A program made the translations under genes and the position numbers. Of a stretch of 64,000 nucleotides of DNA, positions 55,249 to 63,369 are shown in pieces. The notes below the pieces were generated by a model. It saw only the letters and a program-made list of their open reading frames with translations. It ran no database searches and had not been told where the DNA came from. Positions within the stretch are counted from its first letter, which is position 1. Each line of letters starts with the position of its first letter. Source of the DNA: an uncultured Sunxiuqinia sp. (GTDB taxonomy: Bacteria > Bacteroidota > Bacteroidia > Bacteroidales > Prolixibacteraceae); assembly GCF_947495665.1 (NCBI RefSeq), contig NZ_CANLZV010000002.1, positions 62,001-126,000 of the forward strand, written 5' to 3'.

Positions 55249-56736
55249 ATGAGCAATAACAGAAGAGAATTTTTAAAGAATATTGCCTTGGGTTCAGGGG
55301 CAGTAGCAGCTACGTCGCTGATGTCGGCAACGTCTCCTGCAGCGAAAGAAGAAGTAAAATACATTCGGAAATCAGCAGAGCGCGTGCCTGCCATGAAATT
55401 CAATATGTGTGGGTATGCAGCTCCAAAATTGGATAAAGTTCGCGTTGGCTTTGTTGGTATTGGAGACCGTGGTATCGGCGCTGTGGAGCGCATGACTTAT
55501 ATCGAAGGCGTTGAGATTACAGCTATCTGCGATACTCGTCAAGCTGCTTTGGATGGAGCTCAGGCCAAATTAGTAAAAGCAGGTTTGCCTAAAGCAAAGG
55601 AATTTACTGGTAGTGATACGGCTTTCAAAGACTTGTGTGAAAGTGGTTTGGTGGACTTAGTGTACACGGCGACTCCTTGGGAATGGCACGTACCTGTTGG
55701 ATTGGCAGCCATGAATGGTGGAGCTCATACGGCCATTGAAGTGTCTACAGCTAAAACGATGGATGAATGCTGGGAGATGGTGGAAACTTCGGAACGTACA
55801 CGTAAGCACTGTGTTATTTTGGAGAACTGCTGCTACGACTTTTTCGAACTGTTGACTTTGAACATGGTTCGTCAAGGGGCTTTTGGTGACTTGATTCATG
55901 GTGAAGGAGCCTACATTCACGATCTGGATTATTGGCATTTCAATAAGCCGAAAGATGATAAGCCAGGTGGTGATGGTGCTTACGATAAATTGTGGCGTTT
56001 GCACGAAAACACCCGTAAAGCCAACGTATATCCAACACACGGTTTAGGACCGATTTGTCAGGCAATGGACATCAACCGTGGTGACCGTTTGGACTACCTG
56101 ACCGCTATGATGTCGGATGATTTCACTTTGGAAAGACGGATTAAAGAATTGGCTCCGGATCGTCCCGATTTAAAACAATTCCTTGGTAAGGAGATGCGTG
56201 GAAATATGGATATGCAGATGATTCGCACCGTGAAAGGGCGGACTATAATGATTCAGCACGACATTAGCTCTCCTCGTCCTTATTCGCGTATTCACATGCT
56301 AAGCGGAACCAAGTGTTTTGCTCAAAAATGGCCTTTACAACACATTGCATTCGGTCACAATGTAGCTGATGAAGCTAAAATGAAAGAACTTCAGGAAAAA
56401 TACCAACCAGAAATCGTGCGTAGAGTAGGCGAAATGGCCAAACAAGTTGGTGGGCACGGTGGAATGGACTTTATGATGGACTGGCGTTTGATCGACTGTT
56501 TGCGTAATGGTCTGCCAATGGATATGGATGTATACGACGCTGCGGCTTGGAGCTGTATTACTCCATTGAGTGAATGGTCAATTGCCAATGGTTCGAAACC
56601 AATTGATATTCCTGACTTTACTCGCGGCGCTTGGAAAACGAACAAACCAATTGATATTACCTTGAATGGAGGTGGCACAACGGGAGTTCGCAACCTGAAA
56701 GACGCTGATTCAAAAGGACAGTTAAACGTTCATTAA
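55249..56736 (+). CDS. GH109-type NAD-dependent alpha-N-acetylgalactosaminidase
   Basis: A 495-residue Gfo/Idh/MocA-fold protein with a twin-arginine leader (NNRREFLKNIALGSGAVAA), as in GH109 enzymes that are exported with NAD bound. The Rossmann loop VGFVGIGDRGIGAVE is near residues 65-80. The GH109 signature NVYPTHGLGPICQAMDINRGDR includes His264, near residues 260-280. GH109 enzymes use an NAD-dependent redox-elimination mechanism to release terminal alpha-GalNAc (for example blood group A). The gene closes the PUL operon and is followed by a strong terminator. Confidence 0.9.
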   Translation: MSNNRREFLKNIALGSGAVAATSLMSATSPAAKEEVKYIRKSAERVPAMKFNMCGYAAPKLDKVRVGFVGIGDRGIGAVERMTYIEGVEITAICDTRQAALDGAQAKLVKAGLPKAKEFTGSDTAFKDLCESGLVDLVYTATPWEWHVPVGLAAMNGGAHTAIEVSTAKTMDECWEMVETSERTRKHCVILENCCYDFFELLTLNMVRQGAFGDLIHGEGAYIHDLDYWHFNKPKDDKPGGDGAYDKLWRLHENTRKANVYPTHGLGPICQAMDINRGDRLDYLTAMMSDDFTLERRIKELAPDRPDLKQFLGKEMRGNMDMQMIRTVKGRTIMIQHDISSPRPYSRIHMLSGTKCFAQKWPLQHIAFGHNVADEAKMKELQEKYQPEIVRRVGEMAKQVGGHGGMDFMMDWRLIDCLRNGLPMDMDVYDAAAWSCITPLSEWSIANGSKPIDIPDFTRGAWKTNKPIDITLNGGGTTGVRNLKDADSKGQLNVH

Positions 56737-56775
56737 TGAATTTTCAGAAATCGTGAAATAACGATTAAGCCTTTT

Positions 56776-56834
56776 GTTCCGAAGAAGTCTCTGCTGGTTG
56801 CAATACCAGGGAAACTTCTTCGGAACATTTTTTT
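56776..56834 (+). terminator. Strong terminator closing the PUL operon
   Basis: GTTCCGAAGAAGT (56776-56788) and ACTTCTTCGGAAC (56814-56826) form a perfect 13-bp stem with a nested small hairpin in the loop (CTGGT...ACCAG), followed by ATTTTTTT (56827-56834). It comes 40 bp after the GH109 stop. Confidence 0.93.
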
Positions 56835-56893
56835 ACTGAAGTACTACACTTCTTCCTATCTTGTACTACCTTATTATTAAAACAACTACTTCA

Positions 56894-59308
56894 ATGCGAC
56901 TAAACTTTCGTTTTCTCTCTTTTCTTTTTTTGATTGGTCTGGTGGCTTGCCAACCAAAAACACGAGACATTTACGTTTCTCCTCAAGGGAATGATGATCA
57001 GAATGGCTCAGCAGAACAGCCAATAAAGACCTTACAAAAAGCTAAAGACCTTGCGGCAAGCTATGCCGGGAAACAAGAAGTTAACATCATTTTGGAAGAT
57101 GGGACTTACTACTTGAATGAAACATTGGTATTTAATTTCAAGGATTCCGGGACTGAGGAATTTCCCATAAACATTCGCGCGGCTCATGAAGGTGGTGCTG
57201 TTATAAGCGGAGGAAAAGAGCTAAGTCTGAACTGGAAACCCTATCAGAATGGAATATATCGAGCATCAGTTGATGGAGACGTCAATATCGACCAGCTTTA
57301 CATCAATGGACAGCGTCAGCGGATGGCTCGTTTTCCCAATGCCATTGAGGGGAAGAATGTTTTTGATACCTGGGAATTGATTCACACCAAAGAACCTGAT
57401 CCTGAAAACGATCCTTTAAATCCGGACCGTATTGCTTTGTGGAGCAATCCAGAGAGAGCTTATGTCCATGCGATGCATAGTGCTTTGTGGGGCGACATGC
57501 ATTGGTTGGTCAACGGAAAGAATGAAGATGGTTCGCTTGACCTGGAAGGTGGCTGGCAAAACAACCGTCCCTCGCCAATGCATCCACGCTACCGGATGGT
57601 TGAAAATGTATTTGAGGAGCTGGATGTTCCGGGCGAGTGGTTTTTCAATCAAGCAGAAGGAACGCTTTATTACTATCCTTTAAAAGAAATAAATCTTGCT
57701 TCAGCAAAGGTTGAAATTGTTCGGCTAAAGCACTTGATTGAATTTCGTGGGACTAAAGAAAAGCCTGTACGCTTTATTAATCTGCAGGGGTTGGTATTTA
57801 AGCATGCTGCCCGTAGTTTCATGGAGAATAAAGAGCAGCTGCTACGAAGCGATTGGACTGTTTATCGTGGAGGAGCCATTGTCTATGATGGTGCTGAGGA
57901 CTGTTCTGTGACGGATTGCGAGTTTGATCAATTGGGTGGGAACAGCATTTTCGTGAATAACTACAACCGCCGGCTTTCGTTTAAGTCTTGCTACATTCAT
58001 CATGGAGGTGCTAACGGAATTGCATTTGTTGGAGATCCGGCTATGGTACGCAGTCCGTTGTTCCGCTATGGAAAGCAGGATTTTGAAAAGATTGATCGTA
58101 CACCTGGACCAAAAGGTGACAACTATCCAGAAGATTGTCTGGTGGAAGATTGCCTGATAACCATGACCGGACGCGATGAAAAGCAAACATCACCCGTGCA
58201 AATTTCGATGGCACATAAAATTACCGTTCGCCATTGCTCTATTTATGATGTTCCGCGTGCCGGAATAAACATCAGCGAAGGTACTTTTGGTGGGCATGTT
58301 ATTGAATACTGTGACGTGTTCAATACGGTGTTGGAAACCGGAGATCATGGAAGCTTTAACTCATGGGGGCGCGACCGTTTTTGGACACCGGATATCCGGG
58401 AAACTGATGCAGAAATGAAAAAGGATCCGAATCTTTTTAAGCTCGATATGCTTGCTCCAAATACGATCCGAAACAGTCGCTGGCGTTGTGATCATGGCTG
58501 GGATATTGACTTGGATGATGGCTCATCATGGTACACCATTTACAATAACTTGTTGTTGAATGGCGGCTTGAAAATGCGAGAAGGTTATCATCGCACAGCT
58601 ACCAATAACATCATTATAAATAACAGTTTGCATCCTCATGTTTGGTATCCTGAAAGTGGCGATGTGTTTAAGCACAACATTGTTTTTGGCGCATACCGAC
58701 CAGCAGTTATGCAGCGGGCAATTGCCGCTGATGGCAAATGGGGACAGGAATTGGATTACAACCTGTTTGCAACCAACCAGGAAGATCGGGAGAAGTTCCA
58801 GGTGAATGGATGTGATCAAAACTCCATGGTGGGCGATCCGATGTTTATTAACCCGAAAGAAGGAAACTTTACTGTGAAAGAGGATTCTCCGGCCTTGAAG
58901 ATTGGATTTAAAAACTTCGATATGGACCAATTTGGGGTTGTTTCTGAAAAGCTGAGAAAAATTGCTAAAACGCCGAATATCCCAAAGGAAATCGTATCAG
59001 GGAATACCGTTACCGGCAAAGTTTACACTTGGTTAGGAGCTAAAGTGAAAAATGTTGAGACTCTTGGCGAGCAGTCGGCCAATGGACTTTCATCCATGAG
59101 TGGTGTCTTGTTGCTGGATGTTCCTGCCAATTCTGAGTTAGGCCAAAGAGGGTTTAATACCAGCGATGTGATTGTTGGGTTGAACAAACAGGAAGTGAAG
59201 ACTTTCGAGCAATTGATGCAGTTACTTCAAGGACTACAATCCAAAAAGAACTGCACCATCAACATGATGCGTAATCAGCAAGCAAAAAATCTGATTACTG
59301 ATTTTTAG
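56894..59308 (+). CDS. Right-handed beta-helix lipoprotein with C-terminal PDZ domain
   Basis: An 804-residue lipoprotein from the ATG at 56894 (lipobox Cys19, GLVACQPK). The N-terminus has DIYVSPQGNDDQNGSAEQPIKTLQKA, typical of parallel beta-helix carbohydrate enzymes. A beta-sandwich insertion and a beta-helix stack follow (about residues 290-640, e.g. CSVTDCEFDQLGGNSIFV). The last 75 residues look like a PDZ domain (GVLLLDVPANSELGQRGFNTSDVIVGLN). GH141, GH110 and related families use this fold, but I cannot pick one; fucosidase or galactosidase activity are possible. It lies after the PUL terminator and needs its own promoter. Confidence 0.8.
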   Translation: MRLNFRFLSFLFLIGLVACQPKTRDIYVSPQGNDDQNGSAEQPIKTLQKAKDLAASYAGKQEVNIILEDGTYYLNETLVFNFKDSGTEEFPINIRAAHEGGAVISGGKELSLNWKPYQNGIYRASVDGDVNIDQLYINGQRQRMARFPNAIEGKNVFDTWELIHTKEPDPENDPLNPDRIALWSNPERAYVHAMHSALWGDMHWLVNGKNEDGSLDLEGGWQNNRPSPMHPRYRMVENVFEELDVPGEWFFNQAEGTLYYYPLKEINLASAKVEIVRLKHLIEFRGTKEKPVRFINLQGLVFKHAARSFMENKEQLLRSDWTVYRGGAIVYDGAEDCSVTDCEFDQLGGNSIFVNNYNRRLSFKSCYIHHGGANGIAFVGDPAMVRSPLFRYGKQDFEKIDRTPGPKGDNYPEDCLVEDCLITMTGRDEKQTSPVQISMAHKITVRHCSIYDVPRAGINISEGTFGGHVIEYCDVFNTVLETGDHGSFNSWGRDRFWTPDIRETDAEMKKDPNLFKLDMLAPNTIRNSRWRCDHGWDIDLDDGSSWYTIYNNLLLNGGLKMREGYHRTATNNIIINNSLHPHVWYPESGDVFKHNIVFGAYRPAVMQRAIAADGKWGQELDYNLFATNQEDREKFQVNGCDQNSMVGDPMFINPKEGNFTVKEDSPALKIGFKNFDMDQFGVVSEKLRKIAKTPNIPKEIVSGNTVTGKVYTWLGAKVKNVETLGEQSANGLSSMSGVLLLDVPANSELGQRGFNTSDVIVGLNKQEVKTFEQLMQLLQGLQSKKNCTINMMRNQQAKNLITDF

Positions 59309-59329
59309 CATAAATCATTGGTTCTAATT

Positions 59330-59373
59330 TCTCATGCCTTTGCCCTTAATCATATTTGAGGGAAGGCATGAGA
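59330..59373. terminator. Bidirectional hairpin between convergent genes
   Basis: TCTCATGCCTT (59330-59340) pairs perfectly with AAGGCATGAGA (59363-59373), and CCCT (59343-59346) with AGGG (59359-59362) inside, leaving a 2-nt bulge. It lies between the beta-helix gene and the convergent AraC gene. U tracts are poor but the stem is very stable. Confidence 0.7.
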
Positions 59374-59388
59374 TTGAAAACGACACTT

Positions 59389-60249
59389 TTATTCCCTGTT
59401 TTTTCGAAAGGCCATGGGCGTGTATGAGGTCCATTGCTTAAATATGCGGCAAAAATAGGCCGATGTTTTGAATCCCGTTTGCGTGATGATTTCATCAAGA
59501 GGGTAGTCGGTTGTCAATAATAATAACTTAGCCTTCTCAATCCGTTTAAGAATGATAAATTCACTGGGGGGTAATCCCGTAATCGATTTGAATAAACGGG
59601 TAAAGTGATCTTTTGACAAGCAAGCTATTTCTGCCAATTTAATTACGGGGATCTCATTGGCTATATTTTCCTGTATGTACTTAAGAATAACCTGCATGTT
59701 GTGGTTTGTCAACTGACTGATGTCGGTATTTAGTTCGTCGCAGATAAAGCGGGAAAAGAGCTGCCTGATGATTCCGGTTGTCTCCAGGTAGTGTCCCATC
59801 GAATTAAAACGCATTTGCTTGTTTACCCACGGTTTACTTTGGTAAACATTTGGGTCGTGATGCGGTAACTCAGACCCCGGATTCAACTCAACGCAACGTT
59901 GAAATAACACTTCATCTAAAGCAGTTGCTTCAACCTGTTTCGATATCGAATACAAATTGTAAGGCGTAAGTCCGGAAGGCATTTCCATGCTAAAATGAAT
60001 GTAGTAATGAGCAAGGTCTTTATGAAAGAAATAGGAGCAAGGGGCAAAGCTCGGAACCAAGTACATGTGCCCTGCTGTTAGTTCATATTTTTTACTATCC
60101 AAAACCAGCAGCCCTGTCCCCTTGGTAATAAGATACAACCGAGTAAACGGACTCACAATATTGTTATAGCGCGAATCTGCACTAAACTTCAATAATGCAA
60201 TATTTCTTAGTTGAAAATTTATCGATCGCCCAATCTTTTCTATGTGCAT
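59389..60249 (-). CDS. AraC-family transcription regulator of the deoxysugar module
   Basis: A 286-residue protein with an N-terminal cupin-like sensor (about residues 15-150, with LYLITKGTGLLVLDSKKYELTAGHMYLVPSF) and a C-terminal AraC double helix-turn-helix (about 185-286: IPVIKLAEIACLSKDHFTRLFKSITGLPPSEFI, then DEIITQTGFKTSAYFCRIFKQWT). It is divergent from the rhamnose transporter gene, so it probably senses a sugar such as rhamnose or a derivative and controls that operon. Confidence 0.9.
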   Translation of the reverse strand: MHIEKIGRSINFQLRNIALLKFSADSRYNNIVSPFTRLYLITKGTGLLVLDSKKYELTAGHMYLVPSFAPCSYFFHKDLAHYYIHFSMEMPSGLTPYNLYSISKQVEATALDEVLFQRCVELNPGSELPHHDPNVYQSKPWVNKQMRFNSMGHYLETTGIIRQLFSRFICDELNTDISQLTNHNMQVILKYIQENIANEIPVIKLAEIACLSKDHFTRLFKSITGLPPSEFIILKRIEKAKLLLLTTDYPLDEIITQTGFKTSAYFCRIFKQWTSYTPMAFRKNRE

Positions 60250-60551
60250 TTCTTTTTAAAATAAAATAGTTATAGCCTCGAGTTTCAAAATTACAGAATT
60301 TACGTGGGATTGTGAAAGTCGTATTTGTGCAATAAAGCGACGGGTTAATGCAGTAATATCATTGTTTGCGTTCTTAATTTTATGAACTAAAGTCAAAAAC
60401 CTTAGTTCCATGGAGCTGACTTCTTGCGAAAGTGTTCTTCTCGAAGCTTTTAATCACCCGTTTCGAAAGGAAACTAGCAATAGAATGAAGGAGTTCAAAC
60501 CATGGAGCGAAGAAAAAACTTTAGTCAACTAACTAATTAAAACCAAACTTG
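60250..60551. promoter_or_regulatory. Divergent regulatory region araC-type gene / rhaT
   Basis: A perfect 7-bp inverted repeat, GAACTAA (60384-60390) and TTAGTTC (60402-60408), with an 11-bp spacer is a candidate operator for the regulator or a small hairpin. No gene lies in this 302-bp stretch. The AraC promoter is listed separately. Confidence 0.45.
60286..60317 (-). promoter_or_regulatory. Candidate promoter of the AraC gene
   Basis: On the minus strand TTTC (60317-60314), 20 bp, then TAATTTTG (60293-60286): the -7 box is a full match to TAnnTTTG and the -33 box matches 3 of 4 bases at good spacing. The leader is about 30-35 nt. Confidence 0.55.
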
Positions 60552-61595
60552 ATGAATATTAGCGTGGTATTTGGAATTTTGCTGATTGCTATCGGCGCTT
60601 TTTCATCTGGAAGCTTTGCCGTTCCGTTTAGCAAAATAAAAAGCTGGAACTGGGAAACTTATTGGATGATCTTCAGCTTCGGAGGGTATATTATCTTCCC
60701 TTGGATTGCCTGTTGCATTTTTGCACCGGGAATGTTTTCGGTATTTGCTAAAACCGGATCCGGAGTCTTACTTTCAGTCTTTCTATTAGGTGCTATTTAC
60801 GGAGTTGGAAACCTGTCTTTTGGGTTGGCTTTGCGCTATCTGGGGCTTTCATTGGGTTATGCGCTTTCGCTCGGATTAATGCTGGCTATTGGAACCTTAA
60901 TTCCTCCTCTTTTAGATGGCCGCTTACAGTTAATGCTTCAATCTTCGGGAGGCACTTTGCTTATCGCTGGTGTGGTGGTTGCTGTAGTGGGGATTATTTT
61001 TTCGGCCTGGGCCGGAATATTAAAAGACAGAACGGTGTCTGCCGAAAAGAAGCAGGAAACAATTGGAGAGTTTAACCTTGTAAAAGGAATCTTGTCAGCT
61101 TTGCTGGTTGGCTTTGCCGGTTCGGCTATGGCTCTTGGGTTTGAAGAAGGTATGCCAATCGCTATCATTGCTGAAGAATCTGGGGTTGATCCACTTTTTT
61201 CGATGATGCCCGTTTACGTTGTTTTTCTTGTTGGCACATTGATTACGACCCTTATTTGGTGTGTTTTTCTTGGCGTGAAAAATAAATCGCTCCAAAACTA
61301 TGTAAGGCCTAAAAACAAACGAGTATTAACGCTAAACTATGCTTTTGGCCTACTCGCAGGATTTTTATGGTTCAGTCAATTCATATTTTTCAGTATGGGA
61401 AAGAGCAAGATGGGGCCGTTTACCTTCACCTCGTGGGGAATTTTAATGGCGCTTACAATTGCCTTTGCTACCGTTTGGGGGCTTATCCGAAAAGAATGGA
61501 AGGGAGCTTCAGTAAAAGTATATGTATTGATGGCCTGTTCGCTGCTAATCCTTATAGCAGCCTCATTTATGATCGGAATTAGTGGTTCAGAATAA
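60552..61595 (+). CDS. rhaT: L-rhamnose/proton symporter
   Basis: A 347-residue inner-membrane protein of the RhaT (DMT-superfamily) type, read from the ATG at 60552. It has ten hydrophobic segments. The family N-terminus is GILLIAIGAFSSGSFAVPFSKIKSWNWETYWM, followed by GAIYGVGNLSFGLALRYLGLSLGYALSLG. It imports L-rhamnose with H+; related 6-deoxyhexoses could also be carried. It is the first gene of an operon followed 15 bp later by the UroD-family gene, and is divergent from the AraC regulator. Confidence 0.93.
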   Translation: MNISVVFGILLIAIGAFSSGSFAVPFSKIKSWNWETYWMIFSFGGYIIFPWIACCIFAPGMFSVFAKTGSGVLLSVFLLGAIYGVGNLSFGLALRYLGLSLGYALSLGLMLAIGTLIPPLLDGRLQLMLQSSGGTLLIAGVVVAVVGIIFSAWAGILKDRTVSAEKKQETIGEFNLVKGILSALLVGFAGSAMALGFEEGMPIAIIAEESGVDPLFSMMPVYVVFLVGTLITTLIWCVFLGVKNKSLQNYVRPKNKRVLTLNYAFGLLAGFLWFSQFIFFSMGKSKMGPFTFTSWGILMALTIAFATVWGLIRKEWKGASVKVYVLMACSLLILIAASFMIGISGSE

Positions 61596-61610
61596 TAAAG
61601 CAAATAATAT

Positions 61611-62876
61611 ATGAACAATAAAAAATCAATGACATCAAGGGAAAGAGTGTTGGCAGCAATCAACCACCAAACTCCCGACAGGATTCCGGTGGACTTGGGG
61701 GCTACTCCCAGTTCTGGTATTTCTGCGATTGCGTACAGTAATCTGGTAAACCATATCGGAAATGCTGAACTGCCCGTACAGATATACGACGTAGTGCAAC
61801 AGCTGGCGCAACCGGATAGGACGATTCTTGATCGGTTTGGTGTTGATGTTCTGGATATTGGCCGAACATTTAATGAAAAACAGACGGATTGGGAACCAAC
61901 GATTTTGGCTAACGGAGCGCCTGCTTTTTACCCCAAATGGTTTAAGCCCGTAAAAAGGGAAGATGGTTCGTACGTAACGTTTGATGATGACGGTAAAACA
62001 ATGCTTTCAAGAATGCCTGTGGGAGCTACCTTTTTTGATCAAACTTATTTTCCGTATGTCGACGGTTATCCGGATAGCTATGAGAACCTCGATGCTGAAA
62101 TGGGACGGATCATGTGGGCGCGTGATGCTCATAGCCCCTGGGATCATGCAGGTGAAGATCGTTTTTGGGAACAACTGCGAGAGCGAACCTTGCGTTTACG
62201 CGAAACAACGGATAAAGCTTTGTTGGTGGTTTGCGGCTGCAACCTTTTTGAATGGGGAACTTTTCTTCGGCGTATGGATAACTTCCTGATGGATTTGCTG
62301 TGCGACCCGGCAAATGTTGAAAGATTGTTGGATGAATTATTGAAACGTCATTTAGCAACCTTAGAGAAAGTATGCAATGCCGTAGGAGATCTAGTGGATA
62401 TCATCCGTTTTGGCGATGATTTGGGAATGACTTCCGGTCCGTTTATGGATGCTGATACTTATCGGTTGCTTTTTAAACCACGTCATAAAATATTGTGCGA
62501 TTATGTGAAAGAACACAGCCAGATGCACACCTTCATTCATTCATGTGGTTCCATCTCATCGTTAATGCCGGATCTGATTGAGGCGGGAATCGAGATTTTT
62601 AACCCCGTACAAACCAATGCTTGGCAAATGGAGCCTGAATTTCTGAAAAAGGAATTTGGTAAAGACTGTACGTTTTGGGGTGGTGGAATTGAAACGGCTG
62701 GCGTGTTGAATGTTGGAGCACCGGAGAAAGTCAGGGAGCAGGTTCTTGAGCGATTGGAAACCTTCTCCAACGGAGGGGGCTTCGTATTTAATACGGTGCA
62801 CAATATTTTACCCGATGTTCCACCGCAGAACATTGTTGCTATGTTTGATGCTATTCAAGAGTTTAACAACCGATAG
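61611..62876 (+). CDS. UroD-family (MtaA/MtbA-like) methyltransferase
   Basis: A 421-residue cytoplasmic protein of the uroporphyrinogen decarboxylase/COG0407 superfamily, outside the heme pathway. It starts MTSRERVLAAINHQTPDRIPVDLG, the motif typical of corrinoid-linked methyltransferases. The zinc-site-like His310-x-Cys312 lies in HSCGSI, and the C-terminal GGGFVFNTVHNILPDVPPQN places a His where many MtaA proteins have a Cys. Such enzymes move methyl groups between a methylated substrate, a corrinoid protein and coenzyme or folate acceptors. Linkage to a corrinoid protein gene two genes downstream supports that role, not heme synthesis. Confidence 0.85.
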   Translation: MNNKKSMTSRERVLAAINHQTPDRIPVDLGATPSSGISAIAYSNLVNHIGNAELPVQIYDVVQQLAQPDRTILDRFGVDVLDIGRTFNEKQTDWEPTILANGAPAFYPKWFKPVKREDGSYVTFDDDGKTMLSRMPVGATFFDQTYFPYVDGYPDSYENLDAEMGRIMWARDAHSPWDHAGEDRFWEQLRERTLRLRETTDKALLVVCGCNLFEWGTFLRRMDNFLMDLLCDPANVERLLDELLKRHLATLEKVCNAVGDLVDIIRFGDDLGMTSGPFMDADTYRLLFKPRHKILCDYVKEHSQMHTFIHSCGSISSLMPDLIEAGIEIFNPVQTNAWQMEPEFLKKEFGKDCTFWGGGIETAGVLNVGAPEKVREQVLERLETFSNGGGFVFNTVHNILPDVPPQNIVAMFDAIQEFNNR

Positions 62877-62974
62877 CACGGAGAATAATTTTAGCATTGA
62901 CAGTAGGATAAGTAGGACTTGCACAATGAAAATTTCGGAGAGTCGGTGATTGATAAATTTATAAATATTTAGAG

Positions 62975-63298
62975 ATGAAACGTTTTGGACAAGTAATAGG
63001 AATAAAGCCCGAGCACTTCAAAAAATATTGTGAATACCATGCAGAGGTATGGCCCGAAGTGCTTGAAAAAATCAAAGAGTGTAATATTTCAAACTATTCT
63101 ATTTTCTACAAGGATAATCAGCTGTTTGCCTACTTCGAATATACGGGCGATGATTTTGAAGCGGACATGAAGAAAATGGCTGCAGATGCAAAAACACAAG
63201 AATGGTGGGCCATCATGGAACCGATGCAGCAACCGGTAAAAAATCGCTCGGAGGGTGAATGGTGGGCCAATATGGAAGAGGTTTTTCATTTAGACTAA
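62975..63298 (+). CDS. rhaM: L-rhamnose mutarotase
   Basis: A 107-residue protein of the RhaM (DUF718) family that interconverts the alpha and beta anomers of L-rhamnose (members also act on L-fucose-like sugars). The opening MKRFGQVIGIKPEHFKKYCEYH places His22 at the position of the E. coli YiiL proton donor, and the WW motif lies in EWWAIMEPMQQ near residues 76-86. The gene is 98 bp after the UroD gene and 71 bp before the corrinoid gene. No rhaA, rhaB or rhaD is visible in the window; they could lie beyond its end. Confidence 0.93.
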   Translation: MKRFGQVIGIKPEHFKKYCEYHAEVWPEVLEKIKECNISNYSIFYKDNQLFAYFEYTGDDFEADMKKMAADAKTQEWWAIMEPMQQPVKNRSEGEWWANMEEVFHLD

Positions 63299-63369
63299 TC
63301 GTTTACAGGCGATATCGTCTTTTTGAAAATCCAGATCATCTAAAATTTAACATCTAAATTGAATACCTA

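Noticed and set aside
55249-56736. Ordinary cytoplasmic Gfo/Idh/MocA dehydrogenase
   Set aside because: The twin-arginine leader, the YPTHGLGP...NRGDR signature and co-transcription with a sulfatase favour GH109.
61611-62876. Uroporphyrinogen decarboxylase of heme synthesis (hemE)
   Set aside because: It lies with a corrinoid protein and rhamnose genes, is longer than HemE, and has the HSC and GGGFVFNTVHNI motifs of the methyltransferase branch.
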